Positions 18,819-27,363 of a DNA stretch of 64,000 nt are shown one piece after another. Location of the stretch: positions 397,221 to 461,220 of the forward strand of contig JAQWSU010000030.1 of assembly GCA_029243025.1 (NCBI GenBank), given 5' to 3'. The DNA comes from Pirellulaceae bacterium (GTDB lineage Bacteria > Planctomycetota > Planctomycetia > Pirellulales > Pirellulaceae). The notes beneath the pieces were generated by a model, which was not told the origin of the DNA, searched no databases, and saw only the letters and a program-made list of their open reading frames with translations. Both the position numbers and the translations under genes were made by a program. Numbering within the stretch: the stretch's first letter is position 1; each line of letters starts with the position of its first letter.

Positions 18819-19132
18819 GAAACAAACTCCTGAAACAAGGCCGTGATTGACCAACGCTTCCTGCTTGCAAAAAGGTTCCCTGGGGACGCCGTTGGCATCC
18901 GCTCAAGCTCCCATTATAAACGCGACGTGCGATGCCCACCAAGGGACATTCGCTGAATGAAGTTGAGTTCGGAAACTAACCATATAGAGGTATTGACATT
19001 TCTTCGTTAGTAAGTCGCAATCCATGCTTTCACGCGCCTGCGCTGACGTGTGGGGCCATGTTCCGGCGCGTGCGGGTAAACGCCATTTTGAATGGAAAAG
19101 TCGGTTCGCCTGATTGACAAAAAGGAATTCGC
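18819..19132. other. Divergent intergenic region
   Basis: Lies between the DUF2617 gene and the glycosylase gene, which point away from each other. A TTGACA at 18993-18998 faces the glycosylase gene but has no good -10 at 16-18 bases. AAGGAA just before ATG 19133 is the ribosome binding site. No other feature seen. Confidence 0.4.
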
Positions 19133-19798
19133 ATGTTCTCCATCTTTGTAGCCTTCGAACTGCTGCAAAAAGCATATGGTGCTCAGCATTGGTGGCCCGG
19201 AGAGTCAGTCTTCGAAGTCATTGTGGGAACGATTCTGACGCAAAATACAAATTGGAAGAACGTTGAACGAGCGTTAGGAAATTTGCGTGATGAAAATCTA
19301 CTTTGTGTAGACGGTATGCGGGATTTACCGACCACCGCATTGGCCGAATTGATTCGACCGGCCGGATACTACCGACAAAAGTCGAGACGTTTGCACAATT
19401 TCCTTCGTTTTCTTGATGAAACTTACGACGGGGATCTCGAATTGATGTTTGAGGAACCGGTCGACGAGCTTCGTGAAAAATTACTTTCGATTAATGGGGT
19501 TGGTCCTGAAACGGCTGACTCGATTTTACTCTATGCGGGCCAGCTACCTGCTTTTGTTGTCGATACTTACACGGCACGCGTGTTCAAGCGGCATGGCTGG
19601 AGCGAGGCCGAAGCCGATTACTATGCGTTGCAATCAGCGGCTGAGCAAGCGTTGCCGCGAGACGTGAAACTCTACAATGAGTTTCATGCGCTCATTGTGC
19701 AGGTCGGCAAGCTGCATTGCGGCAGAATACCCCAATGCGACGGCTGTCCGTTGCAATCGATTTTGCCGGCCAGCGGACCGCTCGACCCCTGCTCTTAA
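19133..19798 (+). CDS. HhH-GPD DNA glycosylase, endonuclease III superfamily (MagIII-like)
   Basis: 221 residues. Residues 24-40 (ESVFEVIVGTILTQNTNW) and the helix-hairpin-helix SINGVGPETADSILLYA (119-135) identify the endonuclease III fold. The catalytic Asp144 is in FVVDTYTARVF. The lysine that gives Nth its lyase activity is replaced by Glu126, so it is probably a monofunctional glycosylase, as in Helicobacter MagIII, which removes 3-methyladenine. The iron-sulfur region is CGRIPQCDGC with three close cysteines, and the fourth is far away (Cys220), so cluster binding is doubtful. Start supported by AAGGAA. Confidence 0.83.
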   Translation: MFSIFVAFELLQKAYGAQHWWPGESVFEVIVGTILTQNTNWKNVERALGNLRDENLLCVDGMRDLPTTALAELIRPAGYYRQKSRRLHNFLRFLDETYDGDLELMFEEPVDELREKLLSINGVGPETADSILLYAGQLPAFVVDTYTARVFKRHGWSEAEADYYALQSAAEQALPRDVKLYNEFHALIVQVGKLHCGRIPQCDGCPLQSILPASGPLDPCS

Positions 19799-20033
19799 AT
19801 GATTCTGCCGTGCGGGGGTATCCCGTGATGTTTCCGGTCGTGGGGTGAATCTCGCTTGGAACGCGAGTTGAGTGGGAGGGCGGCTGCAGCGATGTGAATC
19901 CTGCTTCTGTTGGCAGTCAGCTCGAAGTGTGACTTGCCGGGGAAAGATATCTTGCGAGTGCCGTTTGACAAGGTCAGAGTCCCTGGTGGATGATACAGTC
20001 AACTTGAAAACCACCTTTTCGATCGAGGTTGCG

Positions 20034-21356
20034 ATGTCTTTGTTCGAGTCTCAAGAGCGCGAGAATCTCAACCGTGCCCAGCCACTTGCCGCGAGAATGC
20101 GGCCGCAGTCCTTGACGGAATTTGTAGGGCAGCAACATTTTCTTGCCGAAGGGAAATTGCTCCGTCGACTCCTGCAAGCCGATCGATTAGGTTCGGTGAT
20201 TTTCTACGGGCCGCCGGGTACGGGGAAAACCACATTGGCGCAATTATTGGCCCAAGAATCTCGTTCACGTTTCAGTGAACTGAGTGCGGTGACGAGTGGG
20301 GTCAAAGACGTTCGTGCTGCTCTGCAAGCGGCCCAGGATGAACTTGCCACAGGCGGGCGACGGACGTTGTTGTTCATCGATGAAATCCACCGTTTTAATC
20401 GAGCACAGCAAGATGCGCTGTTGCACGATGTGGAAAACGGAGTCGTGATTTTGGTAGGTGCGACCACCGCGAATCCATTCTTCGCTGTCAATTCAGCGCT
20501 GGTCAGTCGTAGTCAGATCTTTCAGTTCGAACCGCTCGAGGCCGAGGACTTGAAGGATTTGCTGCAGCGCGCGTTGAAGGATTCTCGTCGTGGGTTGGGG
20601 TATATTCCCGTGGAAGTAGAGGAAGAGGCCTTGGAGTACCTTGCTGAAATTTCGGATGGAGACGCGCGCCGTGCCTTAGGCGCGTTGGAAATTGCGGTGC
20701 TTTCGAGTCCAGAACGTCCGGTGCGATTGACGCGTGAATTAGCTGCTGAGTCAGTGCAAAAAAAAGCCTTCGATTATGATGCAGCCGGCGATACGCATTA
20801 TGATTGTGCTAGCGCACTCATTAAAAGTATTCGCGGTAGCGATGCGGACGCGGCGCTCTACTGGCTCGCTCGCATGCTTGAAGGAGGCGAGGATGTCCGC
20901 TTTTTGACGCGACGGCTTGTGATTCTTGCCAGTGAAGATGTCGGTAACGCGGACCCGCAAGCGTTGTCCTTGGCCGTTGCTGCCATGCAAGCCTGCGAAT
21001 TTGTCGGTTTGCCCGAATGCCAACTAACGCTCTCGCAAACAGTCACTTATCTTGCCTGTGCTCCAAAATCAAATGCGGCTACGCGGGCGATCGCCGCGGC
21101 CCGAGCGGATGTGCAAAGTGGCCGAGTGCTTACCGTGCCGCGTCATCTGAGAGATCGTCATTATGCCGGAGCTGAGCAGCTTGATCATGGAACCGATTAT
21201 CACTACGCCCACAACAGCGAAAATGGCATCGTGGCCCAGGATTATTTAGGGGTTGAGCGTGAATACTATCAGCCGGTTCACCGCGGCTTCGAGCTCGAAC
21301 TTTCCGCACGACTCGTTCAGATTCGACGCGAACTGCGGGGCTCGCAAGAAGATTGA
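20034..21356 (+). CDS. rarA: Replication-associated recombination protein A (MgsA/RarA AAA+ ATPase)
   Basis: 440 residues. Walker A is GPPGTGKTT (59-67), Walker B LLFIDEIHRFN (about 112-122) and sensor 1 VGATTANPFF. The C-terminal tetramerisation part ends with DYHYAHN and QDYLGVEREYYQPVHRGFE, the RarA signature. Acts at stalled forks and interacts with SSB in the known family. ATG 20034 has GAGGT upstream. Convergent with the DUF368 gene, with only 2 bases between the two stop codons and no room for a terminator. Confidence 0.95.
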   Translation: MSLFESQERENLNRAQPLAARMRPQSLTEFVGQQHFLAEGKLLRRLLQADRLGSVIFYGPPGTGKTTLAQLLAQESRSRFSELSAVTSGVKDVRAALQAAQDELATGGRRTLLFIDEIHRFNRAQQDALLHDVENGVVILVGATTANPFFAVNSALVSRSQIFQFEPLEAEDLKDLLQRALKDSRRGLGYIPVEVEEEALEYLAEISDGDARRALGALEIAVLSSPERPVRLTRELAAESVQKKAFDYDAAGDTHYDCASALIKSIRGSDADAALYWLARMLEGGEDVRFLTRRLVILASEDVGNADPQALSLAVAAMQACEFVGLPECQLTLSQTVTYLACAPKSNAATRAIAAARADVQSGRVLTVPRHLRDRHYAGAEQLDHGTDYHYAHNSENGIVAQDYLGVEREYYQPVHRGFELELSARLVQIRRELRGSQED

Positions 21357-21358
21357 AT

Positions 21359-22375
21359 TCATTGAGCCTGTTTGGCTCGAGACATGATGGCGACAATGAC
21401 CGGATTGCTTCGGTCGTAGATGTGATCGATCAAACTCAAGAAGACGAAGCCGAGTCCGGCCAACGCGATCGCCAACAGCACATCTCCATTCATCTCCGTG
21501 GGGAGAATGTTTCTCCATTCCAAAGGAATCTCTTTGCCATGCCGATCGAGCCCGACGGAGAGAATTTGTTTGTAGGGCCAAATGCGCCGAAGGGAACCCA
21601 CCATGAAACCCACCAGCAACGCGACCGTGGTGGTGTAGTATCGATTCAATAACCAACTCAGGAGACGGGTGAACAACAGCAAGCCCGTTACGGCGCCCAG
21701 ACCCGCGGGTAGGATAACCTGCAGAAGGGTTGATCCGACTTTTGCAAAGTCAAGGTCGCGTGCTGCATCGATCAGGCTGGTTAAGGCGGTCACACAATAG
21801 GTGTACTGACCCAAAATCAGCAAAATGAATGAACCCGAAATGCCTGGCAGGATCATTGCGCAAATGGCAATCGCGCCACTTCCAAACAAAATGATTGGCG
21901 AATGTCCTGGATCAGCCGGCACGAGGCCGACCAACCAAAAGGCAAAGGCGGCTCCCAGCAGTAAGGTGGCTGCGGCCGGTAGGCTCCATTTCAATCGACC
22001 GGCCAAGGCAACAATCGAGGCAATGATCAAACCAAAGAAGAAGGCAAAGAGCAGTGATTCGTGATATTGCAAGAGATGGGATAACAATTCGGCAAGCGTA
22101 CCAACAGCGGTGACGATCCCCAAACCCAGCGGTAGAAGAAATCGCCACGGGATGTTGTGAAACGCATTGCGCCATCGGAGTCGAAAAAAGTCGGTTAGCA
22201 TGCCGAAATCAAAACATCGAATCGCTTGCAGTAGATTGGGATAGACGCCCAACACGAAGGCCATTGTCCCCCCTGATACTCCCGGAACGACATCGGCCGC
22301 ACCCATACAAAGGCCTACGGAGAATAGGTAGGCAGGGTGGATTCGGGTGGGTGAGTGGCTTGCTGGGTTTGTCAT
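21359..22375 (-). CDS. DUF368 membrane protein, probable polyprenyl-phosphate translocase
   Basis: 338 residues with about eight hydrophobic segments. GLCMGAADVVPGVSGGTMAF near the N-terminus and the internal echo CAMILPGISGSFILLILGQY are the paired re-entrant-like motifs of DUF368. Recent work on this family (PopT) shows recycling of undecaprenyl phosphate across the inner membrane; applying that here is inference. Divergent from ispE, whose isoprenoid pathway makes the same lipid carrier, across a 426-base gap. Confidence 0.85.
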   Translation of the reverse strand: MTNPASHSPTRIHPAYLFSVGLCMGAADVVPGVSGGTMAFVLGVYPNLLQAIRCFDFGMLTDFFRLRWRNAFHNIPWRFLLPLGLGIVTAVGTLAELLSHLLQYHESLLFAFFFGLIIASIVALAGRLKWSLPAAATLLLGAAFAFWLVGLVPADPGHSPIILFGSGAIAICAMILPGISGSFILLILGQYTYCVTALTSLIDAARDLDFAKVGSTLLQVILPAGLGAVTGLLLFTRLLSWLLNRYYTTTVALLVGFMVGSLRRIWPYKQILSVGLDRHGKEIPLEWRNILPTEMNGDVLLAIALAGLGFVFLSLIDHIYDRSNPVIVAIMSRAKQAQ

Positions 22376-22801
22376 GATTTCATGTTTCGGTCTACAAAAT
22401 GTCGAACTAGCTCAAATTGGTGCCGCGATTGGGGCGATCCCAAAACACGGAAACTCTGCAAACCCATTAGTTTTACTGGGCGAGGGTTGCTTCAAAGCAG
22501 TTTTTCTCCTGAAGGGATCGTCAACGACTCCGCTCAAAGTTAACTGATTACGTAGCTTTTGCGAGGAGCCCTTTTATGGGAGCTTTGTTAATCTGTGTCG
22601 TCCCATGGGGTATGGCTGATGTTGACCCGGTATATTGCCCGACTACAATTTTGAGAGGATATTAGTTGCTGGCTGAAGACGGACGCTCTGTTTGCATCGG
22701 TGATGTTTGCTCGACGCTGGAAGACGGTTGATAAGAGGCAGTAACTTGTTTCCATGATTGGGATGGAATCCCAAAATACCCATTGAACGTGCAGGCTAGG
22801 C
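22376..22801. other. Divergent intergenic region between DUF368 gene and ispE
   Basis: No gene, tRNA or hairpin with a T-run was recognised. A leftward frame at 22588-22851 overlaps the ispE start and has no family resemblance. The region should hold promoters for both neighbours, but none is clear. Confidence 0.4.
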
Positions 22802-23740
22802 ATGTATGTCCTTCGACGCAGGACGCGACTCGACATTTGGGCACCGGCCAAGTTGAACCTCTATCTTGAGGTGCTTGACCGCCGTGCGGATGGATTTCAT
22901 GAAATTGAAACCCTCATGGTCTCCGTCTCTCTATTCGACCGACTGCGTTTGACTCCTTCCGACGACGGGAAGATCTCCCTTCGATGCCGTTGGGTGTCGG
23001 GGTATGGCGAGACTTCTGACCTTGGCGACCTTCCAACCGGCTCTGATAACTTGGTGATGCGAGCTTTAGATCGTTTGAGCGAAGCAAGCGGAGTTCAGCG
23101 TGGCCTGCAAGTTGAGCTGCAAAAACGAATTCCAACGTCAGCCGGGCTTGGTGGTGGCTCAAGTGACGCGGCTGCCGCGCTGATTGGCGCCAATCGGTTG
23201 TGGCAGCTGAATTGGTCGCGCGAACGGCTCACGGAAATCGCTGCTGAACTAGGCAGCGATGTGCCGTACTTTTTTTTCGGCAAGCCTGCGGTTTGTCGAG
23301 GGCGAGGCGAACAAATTGAACCGATCGAGAGCGAATTAAAACAGCACGTGGTGATCATCCGCCCACCAGAGGGCTTGTCGACGCCTGCCGTTTATAAACA
23401 AGTAGACTTATCTTCCCCTTCGAATCAAATTCAACCGACGCTCGCGTGTATGCAGGGTCGGCAGGTTCGGGATATTTCGCGACGCATGTTTAATCGGCTG
23501 CAACCAGCCGCGATTCGTGTGTCGCCATGGATTGGACGACTCCAACGTGAGTTCGATCGACTTGACGTGTTAGGCCATCAGATGAGTGGAAGCGGAAGCA
23601 GCTATTTTGGTTTCTGCCGATCGGCTCGACACGCAAGACGCATCAGCTCAATGCTTCGTGCGCGATGCCCGGGCAGGGTTTTTGAAGTTACGACCCTGCC
23701 TGGCAGTCAGCGATGCATCGTTGAGGCGAGCAAAAACTAG
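22802..23740 (+). CDS. ispE: 4-diphosphocytidyl-2-C-methyl-D-erythritol kinase
   Basis: 312 residues. GHMP kinase of the MEP isoprenoid pathway. APAKLNLYLEVLDRRADGFH is the substrate-binding start, and PTSAGLGGGSSDAAA (111-125) is the ATP-binding loop. The late MSGSGSSYFGF is the third GHMP motif. The stop codon is immediately followed by the Shine-Dalgarno of the SpoVG-like gene, so the two are an operon. The same ispE-spoVG proximity is known in Bacillus. Confidence 0.96.
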   Translation: MYVLRRRTRLDIWAPAKLNLYLEVLDRRADGFHEIETLMVSVSLFDRLRLTPSDDGKISLRCRWVSGYGETSDLGDLPTGSDNLVMRALDRLSEASGVQRGLQVELQKRIPTSAGLGGGSSDAAAALIGANRLWQLNWSRERLTEIAAELGSDVPYFFFGKPAVCRGRGEQIEPIESELKQHVVIIRPPEGLSTPAVYKQVDLSSPSNQIQPTLACMQGRQVRDISRRMFNRLQPAAIRVSPWIGRLQREFDRLDVLGHQMSGSGSSYFGFCRSARHARRISSMLRARCPGRVFEVTTLPGSQRCIVEASKN

Positions 23741-23751
23741 GAGGCTGGGCC

Positions 23752-24324
23752 GTGGAAATTACTGAAGTTCGAATCAAATTGATGGAAGACACTGACGACC
23801 GTCTACAAGGGTTTTGTTCCGTTACATTTGATGACTGCTTTGTGGTTCGTGATCTCAAAATCATCGAAGGATCCAACGGTCCTTTTGTTGCGATGCCTAG
23901 CCGCAAGCTCACCGGTCACTGTCCGAAATGCGGATGCAAGAATCATTTGCGAGCAGCTTTTTGCAATCAATGTGGATTGCGATTGAAGGATGACTTAGCG
24001 GTCAAAGATCAGGACGGACGTGCCAAGTTGTATGCGGACATCGCTCACCCGATCAATTCTGCTTGTCGGGAAATGATTCAGCAAAGAGTGATTGCAGAGT
24101 ATCGGAAAGAGCAAGAACGAGCCAAAGAGCCTGACTACGTCTCTCGGTACGACGACTACTATGAATGCGAAGACAAGTCGGCTGCCAAGTTGCCAGAAAA
24201 GATGCACGCGGAACCGGCGTCCAGCGAGCCTCGTGCACCGCACTCCATGCCGGCTCGAAGGCCGGCGAGTCGGGAGCAGGTTGAACCGCAGGGCAGAGAT
24301 GATTTCGGGGCCGGAATCTTTTAG
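23752..24324 (+). CDS. spoVG: SpoVG-like protein with an inserted zinc ribbon
   Basis: 190 residues. GTG start with AGGAGG 7 bases upstream, overlapping the end of ispE. Residues 1-51 match SpoVG (ITEVRIKL, GFCSVTFDDCFVVRDLKIIE, GPFVAMPSRK) and residues 94-118 resume it (YADIAHPINSACREMIQQRV). Between them sits a four-cysteine zinc ribbon, CPKC (57-60) and CNQC (71-74), which ordinary SpoVG lacks. The last 60 residues are a charged, Pro/Ala-rich tail. SpoVG is a site-specific nucleic-acid-binding regulator in Firmicutes and spirochaetes; zinc could alter its target choice here. No sporulation role is implied. Confidence 0.85.
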   Translation: MEITEVRIKLMEDTDDRLQGFCSVTFDDCFVVRDLKIIEGSNGPFVAMPSRKLTGHCPKCGCKNHLRAAFCNQCGLRLKDDLAVKDQDGRAKLYADIAHPINSACREMIQQRVIAEYRKEQERAKEPDYVSRYDDYYECEDKSAAKLPEKMHAEPASSEPRAPHSMPARRPASREQVEPQGRDDFGAGIF

Positions 24325-24431
24325 CGGGGCTGGTAGCTTTTCGAGTGAGTGCGCTATTACGGATCGCTGTTGCGGGTGGCGACTTGCGATCTTTCGATGG
24401 GGCGGAATGGACAAACGCCCACCCGATCTTA

Positions 24432-24458
24432 CAAGGGGACAGCTTAATGGTCCCCTTG
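24432..24458 (+). terminator. Perfect 9-bp hairpin downstream of the SpoVG gene
   Basis: CAAGGGGAC and GTCCCCTTG form a perfect stem around a 9-base loop, 107 bases after the SpoVG stop. There is no T-run on either side, so it is either a weak intrinsic terminator, an RNA 3'-end stabiliser or a protein site. Confidence 0.35.
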
Positions 24459-24516
24459 CGCCTATGACTTGCATGTCATTTGATCATAGCTCATAGGCGA
24501 TCCGTGCCTTGGCGGT

Positions 24517-24693
24517 TTACCAGTCCATGCGTTTGCGACGGCGACGATGCATGCCTCGCAAACGTTCTGGAGTTTTGGCCCGTTTTAAATTGTGTGCGGG
24601 TCGTTTCAGTTTTTTGAATGGACGTTCGTCACGTGCATCGGTCGAGCTGTCGTCATGCTCTTCGTCGTCATGTCTGTGCGTAGATGAATTCAT
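24517..24693 (-). CDS. Small basic protein A with C-terminal G-x-H-R-R-R motif
   Basis: 58 residues. AAGGAG lies 6 bases before ATG 24693. The first 23 residues are Asp/Glu/His/Ser rich and the rest is strongly basic. The C-terminus RLRGMHRRRRKRMDW aligns residue for residue with that of the second small protein 0.9 kb upstream (25566-25748); both also share RAK-x-P just before. No known domain is recognised. The charge pattern suggests nucleic acid or ribosome binding, which is inference. Lies 99 bases downstream of the receiver-like gene. Confidence 0.6.
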   Translation of the reverse strand: MNSSTHRHDDEEHDDSSTDARDERPFKKLKRPAHNLKRAKTPERLRGMHRRRRKRMDW

Positions 24694-24792
24694 GTCATCT
24701 CCTTCGTTCAAAAGACGAACACCGTGCAGTTCGACTTGTCGGTCGTTTTGCTCGGTATGTTTACTTCAATACTTGTCCGAAGTGGTCTCCGT

Positions 24793-25323
24793 TCAGTACG
24801 CCGTTTGGAATCTGTTTGTGATCAGCTGTGCTTGTTCACACAGCAGCGAGATCTCATCGACTTGGTCGATGGAGATGCCCGGCAAATAGAGCCAAACACC
24901 AAGCTGACGAGCCCATATTTCCTCTTTTGGATCCCTCTCATGGCCACACACTGCCAGTAACATGCTTGGAGTTGCCGCTAATGTTTGGCACAGTTCGCGG
25001 AATCCGGATGATGTTTGGCCGTGGTGGTCAAGGTCGACCCACGCCATTTGAAATTTGGCTCGGCGAGCAGCGGTCGTGGCGTTCTGAGCATCAGCGCAGA
25101 CTACGGTGTCCCAACCCGCTTGAGTGGCTGCATCTGAAAGAAATTCGCGTTTTGCTTGGACCGTCGAAGCGACCAAGCAATGAGCCGCGGTTGTCTTTGT
25201 CTGCGCGGCCGCAAATTGCTCTTTCGATACGTCTCTCACCGGATCTAAGGACGTTGTCCTAGTCCTTATAGTACTCATAACTACAGACCTGCTTTCCAGT
25301 AAACCCCCTGCTGCTTCAATCAT
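24793..25323 (-). CDS. Receiver-like (degenerate response regulator) protein
   Basis: 176 residues from ATG 25323, chosen for GAGGAAA 6 bases upstream; ATG 25278 (MSTIRTRT) is the other option. Residues about 45-170 have an alternating alpha/beta pattern like a receiver: CLVASTVQAKREFLSDAA, DTVVCADAQNATTAARR, QMAWVDLDHHGQTSSGFREL, MLLAVCGHERD. Asp in WVDLDHHG could be the acceptor, but the N-terminal acidic pair is missing and the usual C-terminal Lys is not evident. It may therefore act without phosphorylation. Flanked by the two small basic proteins on the same strand. Confidence 0.55.
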   Translation of the reverse strand: MIEAAGGLLESRSVVMSTIRTRTTSLDPVRDVSKEQFAAAQTKTTAAHCLVASTVQAKREFLSDAATQAGWDTVVCADAQNATTAARRAKFQMAWVDLDHHGQTSSGFRELCQTLAATPSMLLAVCGHERDPKEEIWARQLGVWLYLPGISIDQVDEISLLCEQAQLITNRFQTAY

Positions 25324-25565
25324 TATTTTCCTCAACGAGCCGAACGTCTCTGCACGTCAGTAGGACGCCAGATGTTGTTCAACTGTAATCGTTATTTCGA
25401 CAAGCGATATCTCTCCCATCTCATCCCAGCAACGAATCGAACGATACTCCAACCACGTCGCGCAAGATCATGTTCGCCGCCGTGTCGTAAGCTAATTCGA
25501 CCGATCAGCAGACATCGCTTTCGCTGTGAATGTTTCGTGGCTTCGTTGTGGTTTTGTTGGGAGAA

Positions 25566-25748
25566 TTACCAGTTGATTTTCTTCGACCGTCGCCGATGAA
25601 TTCCATTGAATTGATCTGGCGCCTTCGCTCGCCGTCGTGCTGCGTTTCGCGAGCGACGCTCATGACTCGGCGGATTCACTCGCTTGCGACTTTCACCTGA
25701 GCGATAATCGAAATCGTTGTCGTCATAACTCGAATTCTCAGCGTTCAT
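25566..25748 (-). CDS. Small basic protein B, paralogue of protein A
   Basis: 60 residues with AAGGAAG 5 bases before ATG 25748. Acidic first 15 residues, then Arg/Lys rich. Ends QFNGIHRRRSKKINW, aligned with RLRGMHRRRRKRMDW of the protein at 24517-24693; the shared pattern is R-A-K-x-P-x4-G-[MI]-H-R-R-R-x-K-[RK]-[MI]-[DN]-W at the very C-terminus. Two such genes with good ribosome binding sites argue that both are real. Function unknown. Confidence 0.6.
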   Translation of the reverse strand: MNAENSSYDDNDFDYRSGESRKRVNPPSHERRSRNAARRRAKAPDQFNGIHRRRSKKINW

Positions 25749-26432
25749 TTACACTTCCTTTCTCTCGGTGGGGTAACCCAGTACCTTCACTAACAGTCGC
25801 TTTCCAAAATGGTTGAGAGTTACGCTTTCATACACATCTTCCACGCACCTTTCGCCCGGTTGGCGAAAGGGTCGCGTCACGTGTGTACGTTCGGCGCACT
25901 CGCAATTTCGGATGCGATCCGTACGTCAACACGACCTCCCTTGAAGCAAGGACATCGTCCTTCTCTAGATCGACTCCCCAATGCAAGCACGGTGCCAAAG
26001 CCAGCAGTTAGAAATTGGTTTCGACGGTAAACCGTTTGAGGATTCGGTGTTCCCGATTCCAAGAGGCAGCTACGTTCAGTTTGGGGCAGGCAAGAGCGTC
26101 ACACTGTTTTGGTGAGCTAGCAGAGTGCTGTTGGGTCGCTAAGCGATGTTGCTGAAACAAGTTGTGCGACGATTATGCGCGTTGGTGAAATGCCACTATT
26201 GTGGTGACTCGAACTCAGGGTGGTTTCGAAGAGTGTAGTCGCTCTCTATTGCTTAAATTGCCAGGCTTGACCGTCGCTAATTTGAGCAGCGGAACAACGC
26301 ATCGGAAGCGAGTTCTTTGGCTCTCTTGATCGGGCCGAGATCCGTCTATGACTCAATTAAAAAAACGAGGCAACCCCAGTTCGTGACTGAGGCTGACTCG
26401 TTCATTGAGCCAATTCGAGCGCAGAGGTGTCC
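25749..26432. other. Long intergenic region
   Basis: About 680 bases. It holds the leader of small protein B at its left end and the intrinsic terminator of the exported-protein pair at 26359-26402. Nothing in between reads as a gene; rightward and leftward frames of 60-73 codons near 25809-26062 overlap each other and look like chance. A small RNA cannot be excluded. Confidence 0.45.
26359..26402 (-). terminator. Rho-independent terminator of the exported-protein pair
   Basis: Read leftward, 26402-26386 (AACGAGTCAGCCTCAGT) and 26380-26364 form a 17-bp stem with one mismatch and two G-U pairs around a CACGA loop, followed by seven T. It lies 31 bases after the stop of the 26433-26795 gene. 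Confidence 0.85.
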
Positions 26433-26795
26433 CTACCAGGGACCGCGAACCGGATAGATTCCGAACTGGGTAGTGTCCCAGGGGAAGACGGGCGTGGGGG
26501 CCGTCATACCGGAGTTTGGTAGGGCATAGGGTCTGCCGAATTGGTGGTTAATTGGTGACATTCGGGTACGTCCGACGCCCCAAGCATACTCGGTCTGCAT
26601 ATTAACCGTGGGCGGCAAGATCAGAGCCACGGGACGTCCCCATTCGACATTCTGATAAGGGCCGTGCCACGAGCTGCTGGCGTTATACCAACGGGCAGCT
26701 CGATCATATTGAACGTAGCCACCCGCCCAGGCGGTCGTCGTCAATGCACTACTTGCAGCGACGAGCGTAAAGAGAAGTACGGCATATCGTTTCAT
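26433..26795 (-). CDS. Small exported protein (planctomycete type)
   Basis: 120 residues from ATG 26795 (GGGGTG 6 bases upstream; ATG 26801 and GTG 26804 are in frame). A clear signal peptide, MKRYAVLLFTLVAASSALTT, ends near AWAGG. The mature part is aromatic and Pro/Gly rich (YVQYDRAARWYNASSSWHGP, WGRPVALILPPTVNMQTEYA) with no Cys. No known domain. It follows the 26836 gene by 40 bases and is closed by a strong terminator, so the two probably form an operon. Likely envelope or extracellular. Confidence 0.65.
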   Translation of the reverse strand: MKRYAVLLFTLVAASSALTTTAWAGGYVQYDRAARWYNASSSWHGPYQNVEWGRPVALILPPTVNMQTEYAWGVGRTRMSPINHQFGRPYALPNSGMTAPTPVFPWDTTQFGIYPVRGPW

Positions 26796-26835
26796 GGACA
26801 TCACCCCATGCGGAAAAACAACGGGTAAACAATTA

Positions 26836-27363
26836 TTAACGCGGCAGTCGGAATACGTTTCGGACGCCTTTCACGGCAGTGAGAACGGGTGTTCCTTGCC
26901 ATTTGACTTTTGTGCGATTGAGCCCCATGCCGTTGTTGTAGTACTGGTGGTAGCTGCGATGGTGTTTGTAGAGCCATTCGTGCGGCATCAACGGTTGGTA
27001 GGTCACATAGGTATGTCCTACCAAATTGGGCGTGGGGTAGGGGGCCGGGTAGGCGGCGGCAGGAGAGCCACAGTTGTTGGGCACGTAATAGTTGTAAAAC
27101 AGGTCAGGCTGGGATTGTTCTGTGTAGGGTAGGTACCAGTGGTCCCGCTTACTCGCACAGCTCCCAAACGGTGCACAGGCAGCTCCGTGGCCGCAGGAAC
27201 CGTTGCCGCAATAGGTGCCCCCATACTCGTGGGTCACGCCACTAAGGCTTCCTTCGCTGCCGGCAACGCAGTTGGGGCAATTTTGTGCCGCGGCGGTTCC
27301 GGCGAGAGCTGCGGTGAGTGATAACAAGCATGCACCTACAAAGTGCCAATTGCCACAATGCAT
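26836..27363 (-). CDS. Small exported Cys/Tyr-rich protein
   Basis: 175 residues. Signal peptide to about residue 26 (LLSLTAALAGTAAAQ). The mature N-terminal third has eight Cys in pairs and Gly runs (CPNCVAGSEG, CGNGSCGHGAACAPFGSC), perhaps disulfide-linked. The second half is Tyr/His/Pro rich (LMPHEWLYKHHRSYHQYYNN) and ends in a basic VRNVFRLPR. AAAGGA 8 bases upstream supports ATG 27363. No family is recognised; first gene of the pair with 26433-26795. Confidence 0.65.
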   Translation of the reverse strand: MHCGNWHFVGACLLSLTAALAGTAAAQNCPNCVAGSEGSLSGVTHEYGGTYCGNGSCGHGAACAPFGSCASKRDHWYLPYTEQSQPDLFYNYYVPNNCGSPAAAYPAPYPTPNLVGHTYVTYQPLMPHEWLYKHHRSYHQYYNNGMGLNRTKVKWQGTPVLTAVKGVRNVFRLPR

